A stretch of DNA of 57,763 nt from an uncultured Acidimicrobiales bacterium (GCA_937922045.1 CAKZXA010000009.1:1-57763), one strand, 5' to 3'. Positions 34,189 through 43,528 are shown, counted from the stretch's first letter. Notes: generated from the sequence alone by a model not told the origin. Numbers and translations are program-made.

Positions 34189-35517
34189 ATGAACGACACT
34201 CCTACGTCTTGCGACGCAGTCGTCATCGGTGCCGGCGTCATCGGTTCGGCGGTCACCCTCGAACTTACTCGACGAGACTTGAACGTTATCAACCTCGACA
34301 AGCTCCCGGCGGCCGGTTACGGCTCGACGAGCTCTTCGGCCGCCATCATACGTTTCCACTACTCGACGTTGTCCGGTGTGGCCTTGTCGTGGGAGGCCAT
34401 GCATTGGTGGAGAGACTGGCCAAACCATGTCGGATCAGCCGAACACGATGAACTGGCCCAGTACGTGAAGATGCCGATGTTGATGGCCTTGGCACCCGGG
34501 GCCGAGCTGCCCCCCTTCTTCGCTCACTTCGACACCCTCGGTTTGCCCTACCGGATGGCCTCGATGGACGAGGTCGACGAGCGATGGCCCGGCTTCGATT
34601 GGGGGCTCTACGGCCCGCCGGCCGCCCTCGACGACACCACCTCGTCGTTCTGGGCCGACGAACCGAAGGGTCGGCATGAGAAGGCCTTGGTCATGGAGGA
34701 CGCCGGGTTCATCACCGACCCGGCGCTGGCGGCCCAAAACCTGGCGGCAGCAGCCGTGGCCGAAGGGGCCGAGTTCCGATTTCGCTCGGAGGTGGTGTCG
34801 ATCGACCGAAACGACGACGGCACCCGCGTCGCCGGGGTGACCCTGGCCGACGGCACCGCGATCTCGGCGCCGGTGGTGATCAACGTCGGCGGCCCACACT
34901 CCACCATTCTCAACCGGATGGCCGGGGTTGACGGCGAGATGGCTCGACGCGGTCGAGCGCTGCGACGCGAGGTCTACCTGGCACCAGCGCCCATGGAGCG
35001 TTTCGACAGCGAAGGCTTCATCATGGGCGACCTCGATGTCGGCGTGTACTTCCGGCCCGAACGCGGGAACAACATCCTCGTCGGCTCGACCGAGCCTGCG
35101 TGCGACCCCCTGGTCTGGGTTGAAGACCCGGACTCGCTCGACGAAACGCTCACCGAGGACGATTTCCAGGTGCACATGCTGCGCATCGCCCGGCGAATTC
35201 CCGGGTTTGGGATCCCCCACTCCAAGCAGGGGCTCGTGGCGATGTATGACGCCACCGAAGACTGGACACCCATCTACGATCGGTCGAGCCTCGACGGCTA
35301 CTACATGGCCTGTGGCACGAGCGGTAACCAGTTCAAGAACGCTCCGGTCGCTGGCTGGCTGATGGCCGAACTCGTCACCGCGGTCGAGGCCGGGCACGAC
35401 CATGATGTAGACCCACTAACACTCGACGGTCCGGTTACCGGTATGCCTATCGATATGCGCACCTTCAGCCGTCTCCGAGAGGTCGATGCAAGCGCTGGTA
35501 ACACCGTCCTCGGCTAG
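34189..35517 (+). CDS. FAD-dependent DAO-family amine oxidase/dehydrogenase
   Basis: A 442-residue flavoprotein of the glycine/D-amino-acid oxidase family. The dinucleotide motif is VIGAGVIGSAVTLELTRR at residues 11-28. VVINVGGPHS, a WTPIYDRSSLDGYYMACGTS region and a final SGNQFKNAPVAG block are typical of sarcosine / dimethylglycine oxidase-like enzymes. No folate-binding domain is attached. It may oxidise an N-methylated or secondary amine, but the substrate is unknown. It converges with the protease gene over a 204-bp gap that holds a strong hairpin. Confidence 0.87.
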   Translation: MNDTPTSCDAVVIGAGVIGSAVTLELTRRDLNVINLDKLPAAGYGSTSSSAAIIRFHYSTLSGVALSWEAMHWWRDWPNHVGSAEHDELAQYVKMPMLMALAPGAELPPFFAHFDTLGLPYRMASMDEVDERWPGFDWGLYGPPAALDDTTSSFWADEPKGRHEKALVMEDAGFITDPALAAQNLAAAAVAEGAEFRFRSEVVSIDRNDDGTRVAGVTLADGTAISAPVVINVGGPHSTILNRMAGVDGEMARRGRALRREVYLAPAPMERFDSEGFIMGDLDVGVYFRPERGNNILVGSTEPACDPLVWVEDPDSLDETLTEDDFQVHMLRIARRIPGFGIPHSKQGLVAMYDATEDWTPIYDRSSLDGYYMACGTSGNQFKNAPVAGWLMAELVTAVEAGHDHDVDPLTLDGPVTGMPIDMRTFSRLREVDASAGNTVLG

Positions 35518-35614
35518 TTCTTGCGGTGTCGGGTCGTTCCCAATCGGTATGCAAGAAGGACGTTCTGGCGGCGGTACTGATACAAAGATTCTCGCTGGCG
35601 GCTTGGTAAAACTT

Positions 35615-35665
35615 CGCCGGCAACGGTTCTGGCAGGGCAAGCCCTCCCAGAACCGTTAACCGGCG
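35615..35665. terminator. Long near-perfect hairpin between convergent genes (bidirectional terminator candidate)
   Basis: Arms CGCCGG / CCGGCG enclose AACGGTTCTGG / CCAGAACCGTT, a C-C mismatch, then AGGGC / GCCCT with an AA tip. In all 22 of about 24 positions pair. It lies in the 204-bp gap between the stop codons of the oxidase (+) and the protease (-). There is no clear U-tract on either side. The rest of the gap shows no gene. Confidence 0.7.
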
Positions 35666-35721
35666 CACTTGCGTCTTCAAGATCGCAGGCTTGACCTCGA
35701 AGACGAAAAGCGGACTGGGCG

Positions 35722-37764
35722 CTAACGGTTGCCCTGTTGCTTGCCGTTCCTCACCGAGACACGGTTGGACGTCGCCGTCGCAGACTCACCACCGCTGTTG
35801 GCGGCGTACACCTTGTACTGGTAGGTTCCGCGCCCAACGGAGTCGGTGAACGACGTCGTGTTGGCGTCTAGCGTCGCCACAGTCGTCGATCCCTTGACCG
35901 CGCCGCTTCCTCGCAGCGTTTCGCGAACAACGACGAAACGATCCTCGTTGGTCGAACGGTCAATCCATGTCACGTTGATCGTTCCGCCTGAGGCGCTGGC
36001 CTTGACGTTGCTCGGAGACAGAGGGACCGGGGTGACCGGGCCGGCGAACACGTCGATCGAAACCGAATCGCTCGCGGATGCTTTGCCGTCGCTGACGGTC
36101 AGCGTTACCTGGTAGAGACCAGTGGTTTCGTAGGTCACCGTCGTCGAGCTGCCGGTTGCCGTTGATCCGTTGCCGAGATTCCACGAATAGCTCAGTGGAT
36201 CGCCGTCGGGATCATTGCTGCCAGTAGCGGTCAGCGTGACCGCCAACGGGGCTTGCCCCGATGTGACGGACGCATTGGCCACTGCGGTGGGAGCGGTGTT
36301 TCCACCACCACCACCACCATCGGTCAAGGTCGGAAGCTTTCCTGAAAGTGAGTAGGCGCCGAGCGATCCGTAGTCTGAGTACCCGGTGGATCCAGGGCTA
36401 CCGGCACCGACACCATCGATAACGATGGCATAAGTGCCCGAACTCAGGTTGGTATCTACCGATGCGGCCAGACCGGCCGGATCGGCTGAGGCGACCTCGC
36501 CACCCGAAGCGTCAACCACACGAATCGACACATCGAGGTTTGGACCATCGGCCGCTACTGCTGCGTTGACCGAGAGTTGACCGCCGGTGGTGGTGAAGAC
36601 GAAATAATCACGGTCGGAACGGGTGGTGATAAAGCCGTTGAGATTCACCGAGGTTGAGGTGAGAACCGTGCCGCCAGCTATCGAATCGCCGTGATCGTCG
36701 GCTCGAAGCGGAGCGCCGCTCGATTCGATCAGGGAGAGGTCATCCTCCTTGTTGCTTGCGTCGTTGTATTCACCCTTGCTCCATTGGCTGACGTTCCTGT
36801 AGTAGCCAACACCCATAATCGGAGCCCAGTCGCCATGGCCCTGGTAGTACCCAACCGTCGATGTCCCGTCGTGGAAGAGGGAAAGGTTGTGGCCAGCTTC
36901 ATGAGATGCTGCCTCGGCCAGCGTTTTAGCCGACCGCGTGGTATTTGTGACCACCCAGCCGGGCTGGAGATAATCGTGGCTGTAGACCCCGTCGCTACGG
37001 ATACCGAACGTATCGAAAGCATTCAGATAGGCGACACCGCCGCAGCCACAATCGTAGATAATGTTCGGCGAGAAGGCGATCCGCGTCCCATAGCTATCGT
37101 CAGACTCAGTGGTCCTTCTGATCTTGTCAATACCAGGATCCTCGGTCGTGACATCGACGGCGAAGGGCGCATAATCCTCGGCTACCCGAGCCCAAACTTC
37201 CTGAATCAGAGTCAGTTCAGCATCGCTGAAGGCAGTGTCGCCATCCTGGCTGTAGGGCTCGGCGTAGGTATCGGACCGGCCCTGGGCCCAGGCACTACCG
37301 GCTGCCTCGTGACCATCGAAGTCCAGATAGATGACGCGCTTGGCTCCCGGCAGGCTGTGCAGTCGAAAGGTGTCGCTCAGCGCCGCGACTGGCGCTGAAG
37401 CTGCAGCATCATCTCGCACCGCAAGTTCCTCAATCAGCTCCTCGACAAAGAAGATATTCCCAGAGGGGCCGACCCACGCCGAATCGTCGGTGTTGAGGAG
37501 ACGACGCAGGGCATCCGGTTGCATCCCGTTCTCGATAGCGGCCGCAGGAAAATGCTTGCCCAGCGCTTGGATGGCACCAGCCCCCCTGACCGGCCGGTCC
37601 AAGACAACGTCTGGCATGCCGTCGGGTGGGGCGGCCGACACACCGGTCGGCAGAACGCCGGTCGCCATGCCGATCAGGAGTCCGACTGCAGCCAATGCGT
37701 AGGACAATCGACTGCGTAGAACAGCCATCGCCCTCTGTCGATTCGTGTGTGTACTTCTAGACAT
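35722..37764 (-). CDS. Secreted metzincin metalloprotease with PPC, PKD and fibronectin III domains
   Basis: 680 residues. A signal peptide (about 13-44) is followed by a propeptide-like region. The protease domain (about 140-345) has zinc site HEAGHNLSLFHDG and downstream IMGVGYY, a Met-turn that places it among the metzincins. A pre-peptidase C-terminal-like domain (about 355-480) follows, including DRDYFVFTTTGGQLSV. A PKD domain (about 490-575; DPDGDPLSYSWNLGNG) and a fibronectin type III domain (about 580-672) complete it. Gly and Ser linkers separate the domains. It is probably released or wall-attached and degrades extracellular protein. It sits 83 bp downstream of the sigma/anti-sigma pair in the same direction, so it may be a target or part of that operon. 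Confidence 0.9.
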   Translation of the reverse strand: MSRSTHTNRQRAMAVLRSRLSYALAAVGLLIGMATGVLPTGVSAAPPDGMPDVVLDRPVRGAGAIQALGKHFPAAAIENGMQPDALRRLLNTDDSAWVGPSGNIFFVEELIEELAVRDDAAASAPVAALSDTFRLHSLPGAKRVIYLDFDGHEAAGSAWAQGRSDTYAEPYSQDGDTAFSDAELTLIQEVWARVAEDYAPFAVDVTTEDPGIDKIRRTTESDDSYGTRIAFSPNIIYDCGCGGVAYLNAFDTFGIRSDGVYSHDYLQPGWVVTNTTRSAKTLAEAASHEAGHNLSLFHDGTSTVGYYQGHGDWAPIMGVGYYRNVSQWSKGEYNDASNKEDDLSLIESSGAPLRADDHGDSIAGGTVLTSTSVNLNGFITTRSDRDYFVFTTTGGQLSVNAAVAADGPNLDVSIRVVDASGGEVASADPAGLAASVDTNLSSGTYAIVIDGVGAGSPGSTGYSDYGSLGAYSLSGKLPTLTDGGGGGGNTAPTAVANASVTSGQAPLAVTLTATGSNDPDGDPLSYSWNLGNGSTATGSSTTVTYETTGLYQVTLTVSDGKASASDSVSIDVFAGPVTPVPLSPSNVKASASGGTINVTWIDRSTNEDRFVVVRETLRGSGAVKGSTTVATLDANTTSFTDSVGRGTYQYKVYAANSGGESATATSNRVSVRNGKQQGNR

Positions 37765-37847
37765 CGTGTGGTACTACCTGCTCTCGTTTGAGTTTCTTTT
37801 GGTGGTCTTGTGCGGCCAGTTGAGCTGACCTATTGCAGCACGTGTAT

Positions 37848-38765
37848 TCAAGGGTTCGACTGAACGACGACTCGGCAATCGGCGCACGAGACGACATACC
37901 TAGTTCCCTGTTTGGCAACACGTCTTGCGACAACCGAGACGACCATGCCGGGAACGAGACCTTCTGGGTGCCGATCAAACTGTTTCGTCTCATCAGGGCT
38001 GGATGCCGTTTGGTAGACGATGCCATCGATGATGATCCAGGATCCCGCATTGCACAGGGCCGGGTGGCTTTCAATCGTGCCATCGGTGCTCAAGGTACGT
38101 CGGCTGACGCAGTCGGTGTGCACCTCTGCTAGCACGCCGCGAACGGTGATAGTGTTGCCGTGCATACTGCTACTGGTCCTGAACTCCTCGTTCCCACTCG
38201 ATGCTGTGGTTGGGCTAGCAAGCTTCGCTTCGGTGGTTGGGGTTGGAGTCGCGGCGGCAGCGATCGACGTGGATTCAGATGTCGATTGCGGCGCTAGCGT
38301 CGTTTGCGACGCGGGCGGCGGTAGCTGAGGTTCGGCCCCGTCCGAGACCGTCGACGACATGGTGGACGTCGTCGACGGCTCATCAGGGCCGCCGCCCGCC
38401 GCGACGGCGGTTACCTCGACCACCGGGCGCGAAGCCTGCGGTGAATCAAGGTCGTCTGGCAGTGACCGGTTGAGCGATTCCCCGCCACCCGGTCTTGTCG
38501 AATTGTTTGCGGGCCCAATCTTGTTCTGGGTGAGATTCAGCACCGAAGGTACAAGGCCAACGAGAACGAGGGCGACCGCCGCCGTTGCGAGCAGCAAGCC
38601 GGCCCGGCTCCAACCAGCCGATACCTGCTGCTTCGGCTCTTTTGTCGGAAGCCGGTAAAGGTCACGTAGCGACTCGACCGATGGAGGTGTCACCCGGTCA
38701 AAGGCGCTGAAGTATTCAGCGATCAGCTCGTCGATATCGTTTTCGCCGTCGGGCCCAAGCGTCAT
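37848..38765 (-). CDS. Probable membrane-bound anti-sigma factor
   Basis: 305 residues with one membrane segment (about 53-73; LLLATAAVALVLVGLVP). The first ~50 residues are cytoplasmic and acidic at the start. A long Ser/Thr/Pro-rich extracytoplasmic linker (about 85-190) leads to a C-terminal domain of about 100 residues with four cysteines (DCVSRR, ALCNAG, SCADCRV). ATG 38765 overlaps the sigma-factor stop as ATGA, so the two proteins are made together. That coupling and the topology are the basis for the anti-sigma call; no zinc-finger HxxxCxxC motif is present, so the assignment is by context. The cysteines could sense envelope redox state. Confidence 0.6.
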   Translation of the reverse strand: MTLGPDGENDIDELIAEYFSAFDRVTPPSVESLRDLYRLPTKEPKQQVSAGWSRAGLLLATAAVALVLVGLVPSVLNLTQNKIGPANNSTRPGGGESLNRSLPDDLDSPQASRPVVEVTAVAAGGGPDEPSTTSTMSSTVSDGAEPQLPPPASQTTLAPQSTSESTSIAAAATPTPTTEAKLASPTTASSGNEEFRTSSSMHGNTITVRGVLAEVHTDCVSRRTLSTDGTIESHPALCNAGSWIIIDGIVYQTASSPDETKQFDRHPEGLVPGMVVSVVARRVAKQGTRYVVSCADCRVVVQSNP

Positions 38766-39292
38766 GTCTGCTCGATCCTCTCCCTCAGCTGACCGTGAGC
38801 ACGATGGAGCTGCACACGCACCGTGTTCGCGCTGGTACCCAACAGCTCAGCAATCTCGGGAGCGCTGAAGCCCCCGGCATAACGTAGAACGACAACCGCT
38901 CGACGCTGGTTTGGAAGGTCCATGAGTGAATCAACAAACTCAACCAGCGGAAAAGTACTGAAACTCATCTCACCCGCGACGAGGTCGAGCACCTCATCGA
39001 TCGGTTGATCCTCAGAGCGAGCTCGACGCTCACTCATGATCCCACCGGCGATCTTGAAGGCGCTGCGCCATATCCAGGCAGCAGGATCGCGAAGTTCCGT
39101 GCCTCGTGCTACCGCCTGGCTAAAGGTCTCAGCTGCGGCCTCACTGGCCAAATCTGCATCACCCGTATACGCCAGCAGCGACCTCCACAGCCGGACATGA
39201 TGTTCCCGGTAAACCGCCTCCACCCGTTCCATCTCCATACGGCCACTCGAAGCCTGCTCTACCTCTGGCCGATAGGTGATTAGAAATTCCAT
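38762..39292 (-). CDS. ECF-type RNA polymerase sigma factor
   Basis: 176 residues. Sigma-70 region 2 lies at about 25-90 (REHHVRLWRSLLAYTGDADLASEAAAETF), and region 4 at about 125-172 (LPNQRRAVVVLRYAGGFSAPEIAELLGTSANTVRVQLHRA), as in extracytoplasmic-function sigma factors. The start may be ATG 39292 or an internal ATG about 17 codons later. It is co-transcribed with the predicted anti-sigma factor (4-nt overlap) and lies upstream of the secreted protease gene. The 132-bp upstream gap holds a GGGCA-AAAA-TGCCC hairpin and a CTGTTAACAG palindrome of unknown role. Confidence 0.88.
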   Translation of the reverse strand: MEFLITYRPEVEQASSGRMEMERVEAVYREHHVRLWRSLLAYTGDADLASEAAAETFSQAVARGTELRDPAAWIWRSAFKIAGGIMSERRARSEDQPIDEVLDLVAGEMSFSTFPLVEFVDSLMDLPNQRRAVVVLRYAGGFSAPEIAELLGTSANTVRVQLHRAHGQLRERIEQT

Positions 39293-39322
39293 ACTTAGCT
39301 ACAGGGGGCAAAAATGCCCAAT

Positions 39323-39332
39323 CTGTTAACAG
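39323..39332. promoter_or_regulatory. CTGTTAACAG palindrome upstream of ECF sigma gene
   Basis: Perfect 10-bp palindrome about 30 bp upstream of the sigma-factor start codon, next to a small GGGCA-AAAA-TGCCC hairpin (39306-39319). Could be an operator or part of the promoter; no second copy was found. Confidence 0.25.
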
Positions 39333-39423
39333 CGGTGCCAAGAAATATGGATCTGTATGGTTTTGCCACGCCCCACGGCTAGAAAACGGCCACCGGCGCA
39401 GTCGTTCGCGAATGTCGGCGACG

Positions 39424-40749
39424 CTAGCGAAGTTGGCGGCGAACGTCGTCGGTGTGTTCGCCGAGTCGAGGGGCAGGGTTGCGAATCGACATTGGGCTCT
39501 TGGTGAAACGGATCGGCGGCCCGGGGTAGGTCACCTCTCGATCGAGCTGGGGCTGGTAAACATCGGTGGGAAATCCACGATCAACGAAATGAGGATCCTG
39601 CATCATCTCATCAGCCGACCACACCACGCCACACGCAATGCCACGGCTCTGCAGACCGAGGAAGGCCTCGTGAGCGGTGAGGTGCTGACCGATGAGCCGC
39701 ATCGCTCGACGGCCCGCCTTGAAGGTCGCATTGGCATCGGGGTCGCGGTCAACCTGGTCCATCGTCAAGTCTTCATACCCCCCACCACGCTCCAGGGCCG
39801 CGATCATGTCGGGCCCTGCTTCGTCCACGAGTTCAAGCTCGGTCAAGTAAGCCAGCAAGGCGTCGAAGTCGCGGCCCGACCTGGCCCCTGCCCCCGTATT
39901 CAGGTAACGCCCGTCGGCACACTCAACCTGAGCCGGCTCGGTCAGCGACGGTCGAGCGTGGCGACCTGTTTGACGATAAGGCTTCTGCTGCGAAGCGAGC
40001 CAGCCATGGCTACCGGCCTCGGTCGTGACGTTGGCGGCGGCGACCATCGAGACATCGAGAAACTGTCCGCCGAAGGCGTCGCGAGCCAGCAGGGCCGTCA
40101 TGGTCGCCATCACCGCAACATGGCATGCGGTCCGGATTCCTTGATCGCCACGAGATCGCATAGGGGCGAGGGTGTGGTCGTCATAGCCACACATCGCCAT
40201 CGGACCACCTCGGGCCATGATGGTTAGATCGGTCATTTCGGCGTGACGATGCCCCTCGGATACCGGACGACGCCACACTCGACCCAGCGGAGTGATCGAG
40301 ACCTGGATCAGCTGCTCGTTGACCGGAGGCGGCCCCAGCGCGCCCGCCGGCGGACTGGACCGGTGACGGCTGAGTGGCTGGCCGGTGAGGTCGGTGTAGT
40401 CGATGCCACGATCGGCCAGAAGGCCCGGCCGTTCAGCCTCGAGCAGGATGTCGGCCTCAGCCACAAGCTGACGGAAGAACTGTCGGCCAGGGCCCGTGTC
40501 GAGGTCGGCGACGACCGATCGCTTCGAGGTGTTGTCCGCCCACCAAGCCAAGCTGAGCTCGCTGTCGGCGATGAACCCCGCTGCAACATGGCGTCGCTCG
40601 GCGAACGGCTCGTAGGTTCGCTGCTCCGCCCCCTCCGGTGGTTCGACCAGAATCACGTCGGCGCCAGCATCAGCCAGCAGCTTGCCGGCAAAGGCACAAA
40701 AGGGATGCGCTATCTCGACGACCGTCAGGCCATGAAGTGGGCCAACCAT
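39424..40749 (-). CDS. Type III (CaiB/BaiF) CoA-transferase, subunit/paralogue 2
   Basis: 441 residues of the family III CoA-transferases, which move CoA between carboxylic acids. The N-terminus (LTVVEIAHPFCAFAGKLLADAGADVILVEPP) is the conserved opening. TSKRSVVADLDTGPGRQFFRQLVAEADILLE follows. The catalytic Asp is likely in SRGDQGIRTACHVAVMATM, and HPHFVDR-like QDPHFVDRGFP lies near the end. GAGGTGG precedes ATG 40749. It starts 12 bp after the stop of a second CaiB/BaiF gene, so the two may form a hetero-oligomer. Acyl donor and acceptor are unknown. Confidence 0.87.
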   Translation of the reverse strand: MVGPLHGLTVVEIAHPFCAFAGKLLADAGADVILVEPPEGAEQRTYEPFAERRHVAAGFIADSELSLAWWADNTSKRSVVADLDTGPGRQFFRQLVAEADILLEAERPGLLADRGIDYTDLTGQPLSRHRSSPPAGALGPPPVNEQLIQVSITPLGRVWRRPVSEGHRHAEMTDLTIMARGGPMAMCGYDDHTLAPMRSRGDQGIRTACHVAVMATMTALLARDAFGGQFLDVSMVAAANVTTEAGSHGWLASQQKPYRQTGRHARPSLTEPAQVECADGRYLNTGAGARSGRDFDALLAYLTELELVDEAGPDMIAALERGGGYEDLTMDQVDRDPDANATFKAGRRAMRLIGQHLTAHEAFLGLQSRGIACGVVWSADEMMQDPHFVDRGFPTDVYQPQLDREVTYPGPPIRFTKSPMSIRNPAPRLGEHTDDVRRQLR

Positions 40750-40761
40750 CAGCGATCCACC

Positions 40762-42009
40762 TCAGATGACTCCATTGCTTCGATACTTCGCCAGGGCCTT
40801 TTCCGACAACCCCAGGATCTCTCCGAACACGTAGGCGTTGTGTTCGCCGAGCGTTGGCGCCGGATACTCGATGGTCCATGGGGTCTTGGAAAACTCGACG
40901 GCCTGCCCATCTACGCGCATCGCCCCCATCTGCGGATGGTCGACGACCGGCCACAGATCTCGGCCTCCGGTTGCGATATCACCGTCGATCCGTTCGGCCG
41001 GGGTGCGCACTGCAGCGGCGGGCACACCGACCTCTTGCAACTCGTCCTCGATCTGCCACCGGCTGCGCTGCCGACACCACAATCCCAACAGCCGGTCGAG
41101 ATCATTCTCGAACTCGCGGCGGCCTTCGAGGGCGCGGAACTGTCGATGATTCAGCTCGAGGCGTACACCCTCGTGGCCCATGACGGCCAACAGGCTCTGC
41201 CAGTCGTCGTCGTCTCGGCACGAGATCGCCACCCACTCATCGTCCCCCTGGCATCGGTAGACACCATGGGGCACCATCAAGGGTGAGGTCGACCGGTTCG
41301 AATCTGGCGTTGTGGCGGATCGGGCGGTAGTGCCGTTCACCGACCAGTCGAGGACATCAGCACCGTGCAGGTTGCCCGCCGCCTCTGTGCATGAAAGGTC
41401 TACCCATTGCCCTTCCCCTGTTCGTTGACGATGCCAAAGCGCCATCATGATCGCCATCGCCATGTAGTAGGCGCCTGTGTGATCCAGATAGGAGTAACCC
41501 CAGCCAGCTGGTTCTTCATCGGCCAAGCCGACGGCGTGGGTCAGACCCGACACAGCTTGGGCTACCGGCCCCCAAGAGCGAAAGTCGCGGTAGGGGCCCG
41601 TATGGCCGAAACCACAGTTCGACACATAGATGATGTCGTCGCGAAGCTGACGCAACCGGGGGTAGTCGAAACCAAACTTCTCCATCACTCCGGCCGAGAA
41701 GTTCTCGGTGACCACGTCGGACGTAGCGATCAGATCGGCCAGAAGTTGGCGACCCTCATCGGTTCGCAGATTGATGGTGACCCCAAGCTTCTCAACATTG
41801 TGGTTGTTGAAGGCCCCGCCGTATTCAATACCACGGCGATCGTCTTTATAGGGTGGCGAACCTCGCAGGATGTCCCATTGGCCTTGTCGCACCGGATCTT
41901 CCACCCTGATCACCTCGGCGCCAAAGCTGGCGAGCCAGCGCGTTGCACCCGCACCGGCCAGCTGACCGGTCAGATCACATATTCGTAGGTGCGCAAGGGC
42001 GTCGCCCAC
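40762..42009 (-). CDS. Type III (CaiB/BaiF) CoA-transferase, subunit/paralogue 1
   Basis: 415 residues; opening LRICDLTGQLAGAGATRWLASFGAEVIRVEDP, then NHNVEKLGVTINLRTDEGRQLLADLI and SDVVTENFSAGVMEKFGFDY, all standard. The catalytic Asp is in SYLDHTGAYYMAMAIMMALW, followed by RTGEGQWVDLSCTEAA. Start is GTG 42009 with a strong AGAAGGAGG site. First of a two-gene operon with the 441-residue paralogue. Divergence between the two copies is large, so they are not a recent duplication. Confidence 0.88.
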   Translation of the reverse strand: MGDALAHLRICDLTGQLAGAGATRWLASFGAEVIRVEDPVRQGQWDILRGSPPYKDDRRGIEYGGAFNNHNVEKLGVTINLRTDEGRQLLADLIATSDVVTENFSAGVMEKFGFDYPRLRQLRDDIIYVSNCGFGHTGPYRDFRSWGPVAQAVSGLTHAVGLADEEPAGWGYSYLDHTGAYYMAMAIMMALWHRQRTGEGQWVDLSCTEAAGNLHGADVLDWSVNGTTARSATTPDSNRSTSPLMVPHGVYRCQGDDEWVAISCRDDDDWQSLLAVMGHEGVRLELNHRQFRALEGRREFENDLDRLLGLWCRQRSRWQIEDELQEVGVPAAAVRTPAERIDGDIATGGRDLWPVVDHPQMGAMRVDGQAVEFSKTPWTIEYPAPTLGEHNAYVFGEILGLSEKALAKYRSNGVI

Positions 42010-42118
42010 AGAACCGCCTCCTTCTGATGAGGGCGCGATGTTGGTGTGTGTCGATGGTGAGGCCCGCCCGCCCAGTACAGCCTATGCGACCGCTGTTTAC
42101 CAGCCGTGTCTGGCCGCC

Positions 42119-43528
42119 CTACAGAATCGAGGGGCGCCGACTGGCGTATCCAGTAACCGCTTCGAGCGCCTTCGCCGCTCGCAAGACATCTATATCACAC
42201 CACGGGCCGCCAATCACCTGCACGCCAACCGGCAAACCGGCGGGTGTAAAACCAGCGGGCAACGACAGGGCAGGCACCCCGAGAGCGGTGATTCGACAGC
42301 ACGACAGCATCCACTCGATGTAGTGCTCCATCTTCTGACCGGCCACCTCCATCGGGTATTCGGTCTCGATGGGGAACGGCGACACCTGGCTGACCGGAGC
42401 GAGGAGCAGGTCATAGTCGGCAAAGAAGGCGTTCGAGCGGTCCCACAGCACCTTGAGGTGGGTGTAGGCCGACATCACATCAGGGCCGGATAGGGCGAGA
42501 CCGCGGTCCATTTCGTCAACCACAGTGGCCTTGATCTGATCCCGGAAGGGCGCAAGGGCCTCAGCCTTCGAGGCAAACGAAAAGGCCCGCAGGGTGATAA
42601 AGCATTCGTCGGCGCCGGTGAAATCGGGTTCGGCTTCCTCGACCTCCCAACCAAGGTCGCTGGCCGAGCGAGCCATGTCGGCGACGGCGGCCGCCACATC
42701 AGCTTCAACCGGCAGCCCACCGAGCGTTGGCGAGTAGGCCACACGCAAGGGGCGATCAGGAGCGAGGATCTCGTCGGGCACGGCGAGGCCTCGACCGAGG
42801 GGGCAGGCGATCGATGGTTGAGCCATCACACCGAGGAGTAAGGCAACATCGTCGACCGAGCGGGCCATCGCCCCCATGACCGGCATTGGTTGCCATGAAT
42901 TGCCGGGCGATGGGTGGGGAATCGCTCCAGCCGTATTGCGGAAACCAACCACATTGTTCCAGCCGGCCGGGTTGCGAAGTGAGCCCCCGAAGTCGCTGCC
43001 GTCGGCGACCGACAGCATGCGACAAGCCAAACCAACGCCAGCACCTCCCGAAGAACCGCCTGCGGTGCGGGAGAGGTCGTAGGGGTTGAGCGTGGTGCCA
43101 TAGACCTCGTTGAAGGTGTGAGAACCGGCGCCGAACTCAGGGACGTTGGTCTTGCCGATGGCGACCGCACCGGCCTCCTTCATACGAGCGACGAACATGG
43201 CATCGGCGCTCGGCCGATTCCCGGCCGAGGCTAGCGAGCCTTCGCTGGTGGGAAAGTCGACGGTGGCGGCCAGATCCTTATGCGCCGTTACCAGTCCAGC
43301 CAAAGGGCCGAGCTCATCGGCCCGACCTGATGCGGTCGCCTCATCGATGGCGACCGCTCGTCTCTCGCCGACACTCGGGTCGAGCGCAACGATGGCGTTC
43401 ACCTTCGGATTGACCGCCTCGATCCGTTCCAGGTGGGCGGCTAGCAACTCGCGGGCCGACACCTCCTTGGATCGAATCATCGCCGTCTGCACGGTCGCCG
43501 GAAGATCACAAAGTCCGTCGTCGGACAT
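42119..43528 (-). CDS. Amidase (amidase signature family)
   Basis: About 469 residues from ATG 43528, preceded by AAGGA; a longer frame to 43708 has no family sequence. The amidase signature Ser-cisSer-Lys triad is visible: Lys in GLVTAHKDLAATVDFPTSEG (about 83) and the Ser pair in LSRTAGGSSGGAGVGLACRM (about 165-170), with DFGGSLRNPAGWNNVVGFR next. The family hydrolyses amides, including acylamides and nitrile-derived amides. It lies downstream of no obvious partner, and its substrate is unknown. A 110-bp gap separates it from the CoA-transferase operon. Confidence 0.9.
   Translation of the reverse strand: MSDDGLCDLPATVQTAMIRSKEVSARELLAAHLERIEAVNPKVNAIVALDPSVGERRAVAIDEATASGRADELGPLAGLVTAHKDLAATVDFPTSEGSLASAGNRPSADAMFVARMKEAGAVAIGKTNVPEFGAGSHTFNEVYGTTLNPYDLSRTAGGSSGGAGVGLACRMLSVADGSDFGGSLRNPAGWNNVVGFRNTAGAIPHPSPGNSWQPMPVMGAMARSVDDVALLLGVMAQPSIACPLGRGLAVPDEILAPDRPLRVAYSPTLGGLPVEADVAAAVADMARSASDLGWEVEEAEPDFTGADECFITLRAFSFASKAEALAPFRDQIKATVVDEMDRGLALSGPDVMSAYTHLKVLWDRSNAFFADYDLLLAPVSQVSPFPIETEYPMEVAGQKMEHYIEWMLSCCRITALGVPALSLPAGFTPAGLPVGVQVIGGPWCDIDVLRAAKALEAVTGYASRRPSIL

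Noticed and set aside
35615-35665. Integron attC site
   Set aside because: The AAC and GTT triplets are present, but flanking bases do not fit RYYYAAC/GTTRRRY, the stem is too perfect, and no cassette-like gene or integrase is nearby.
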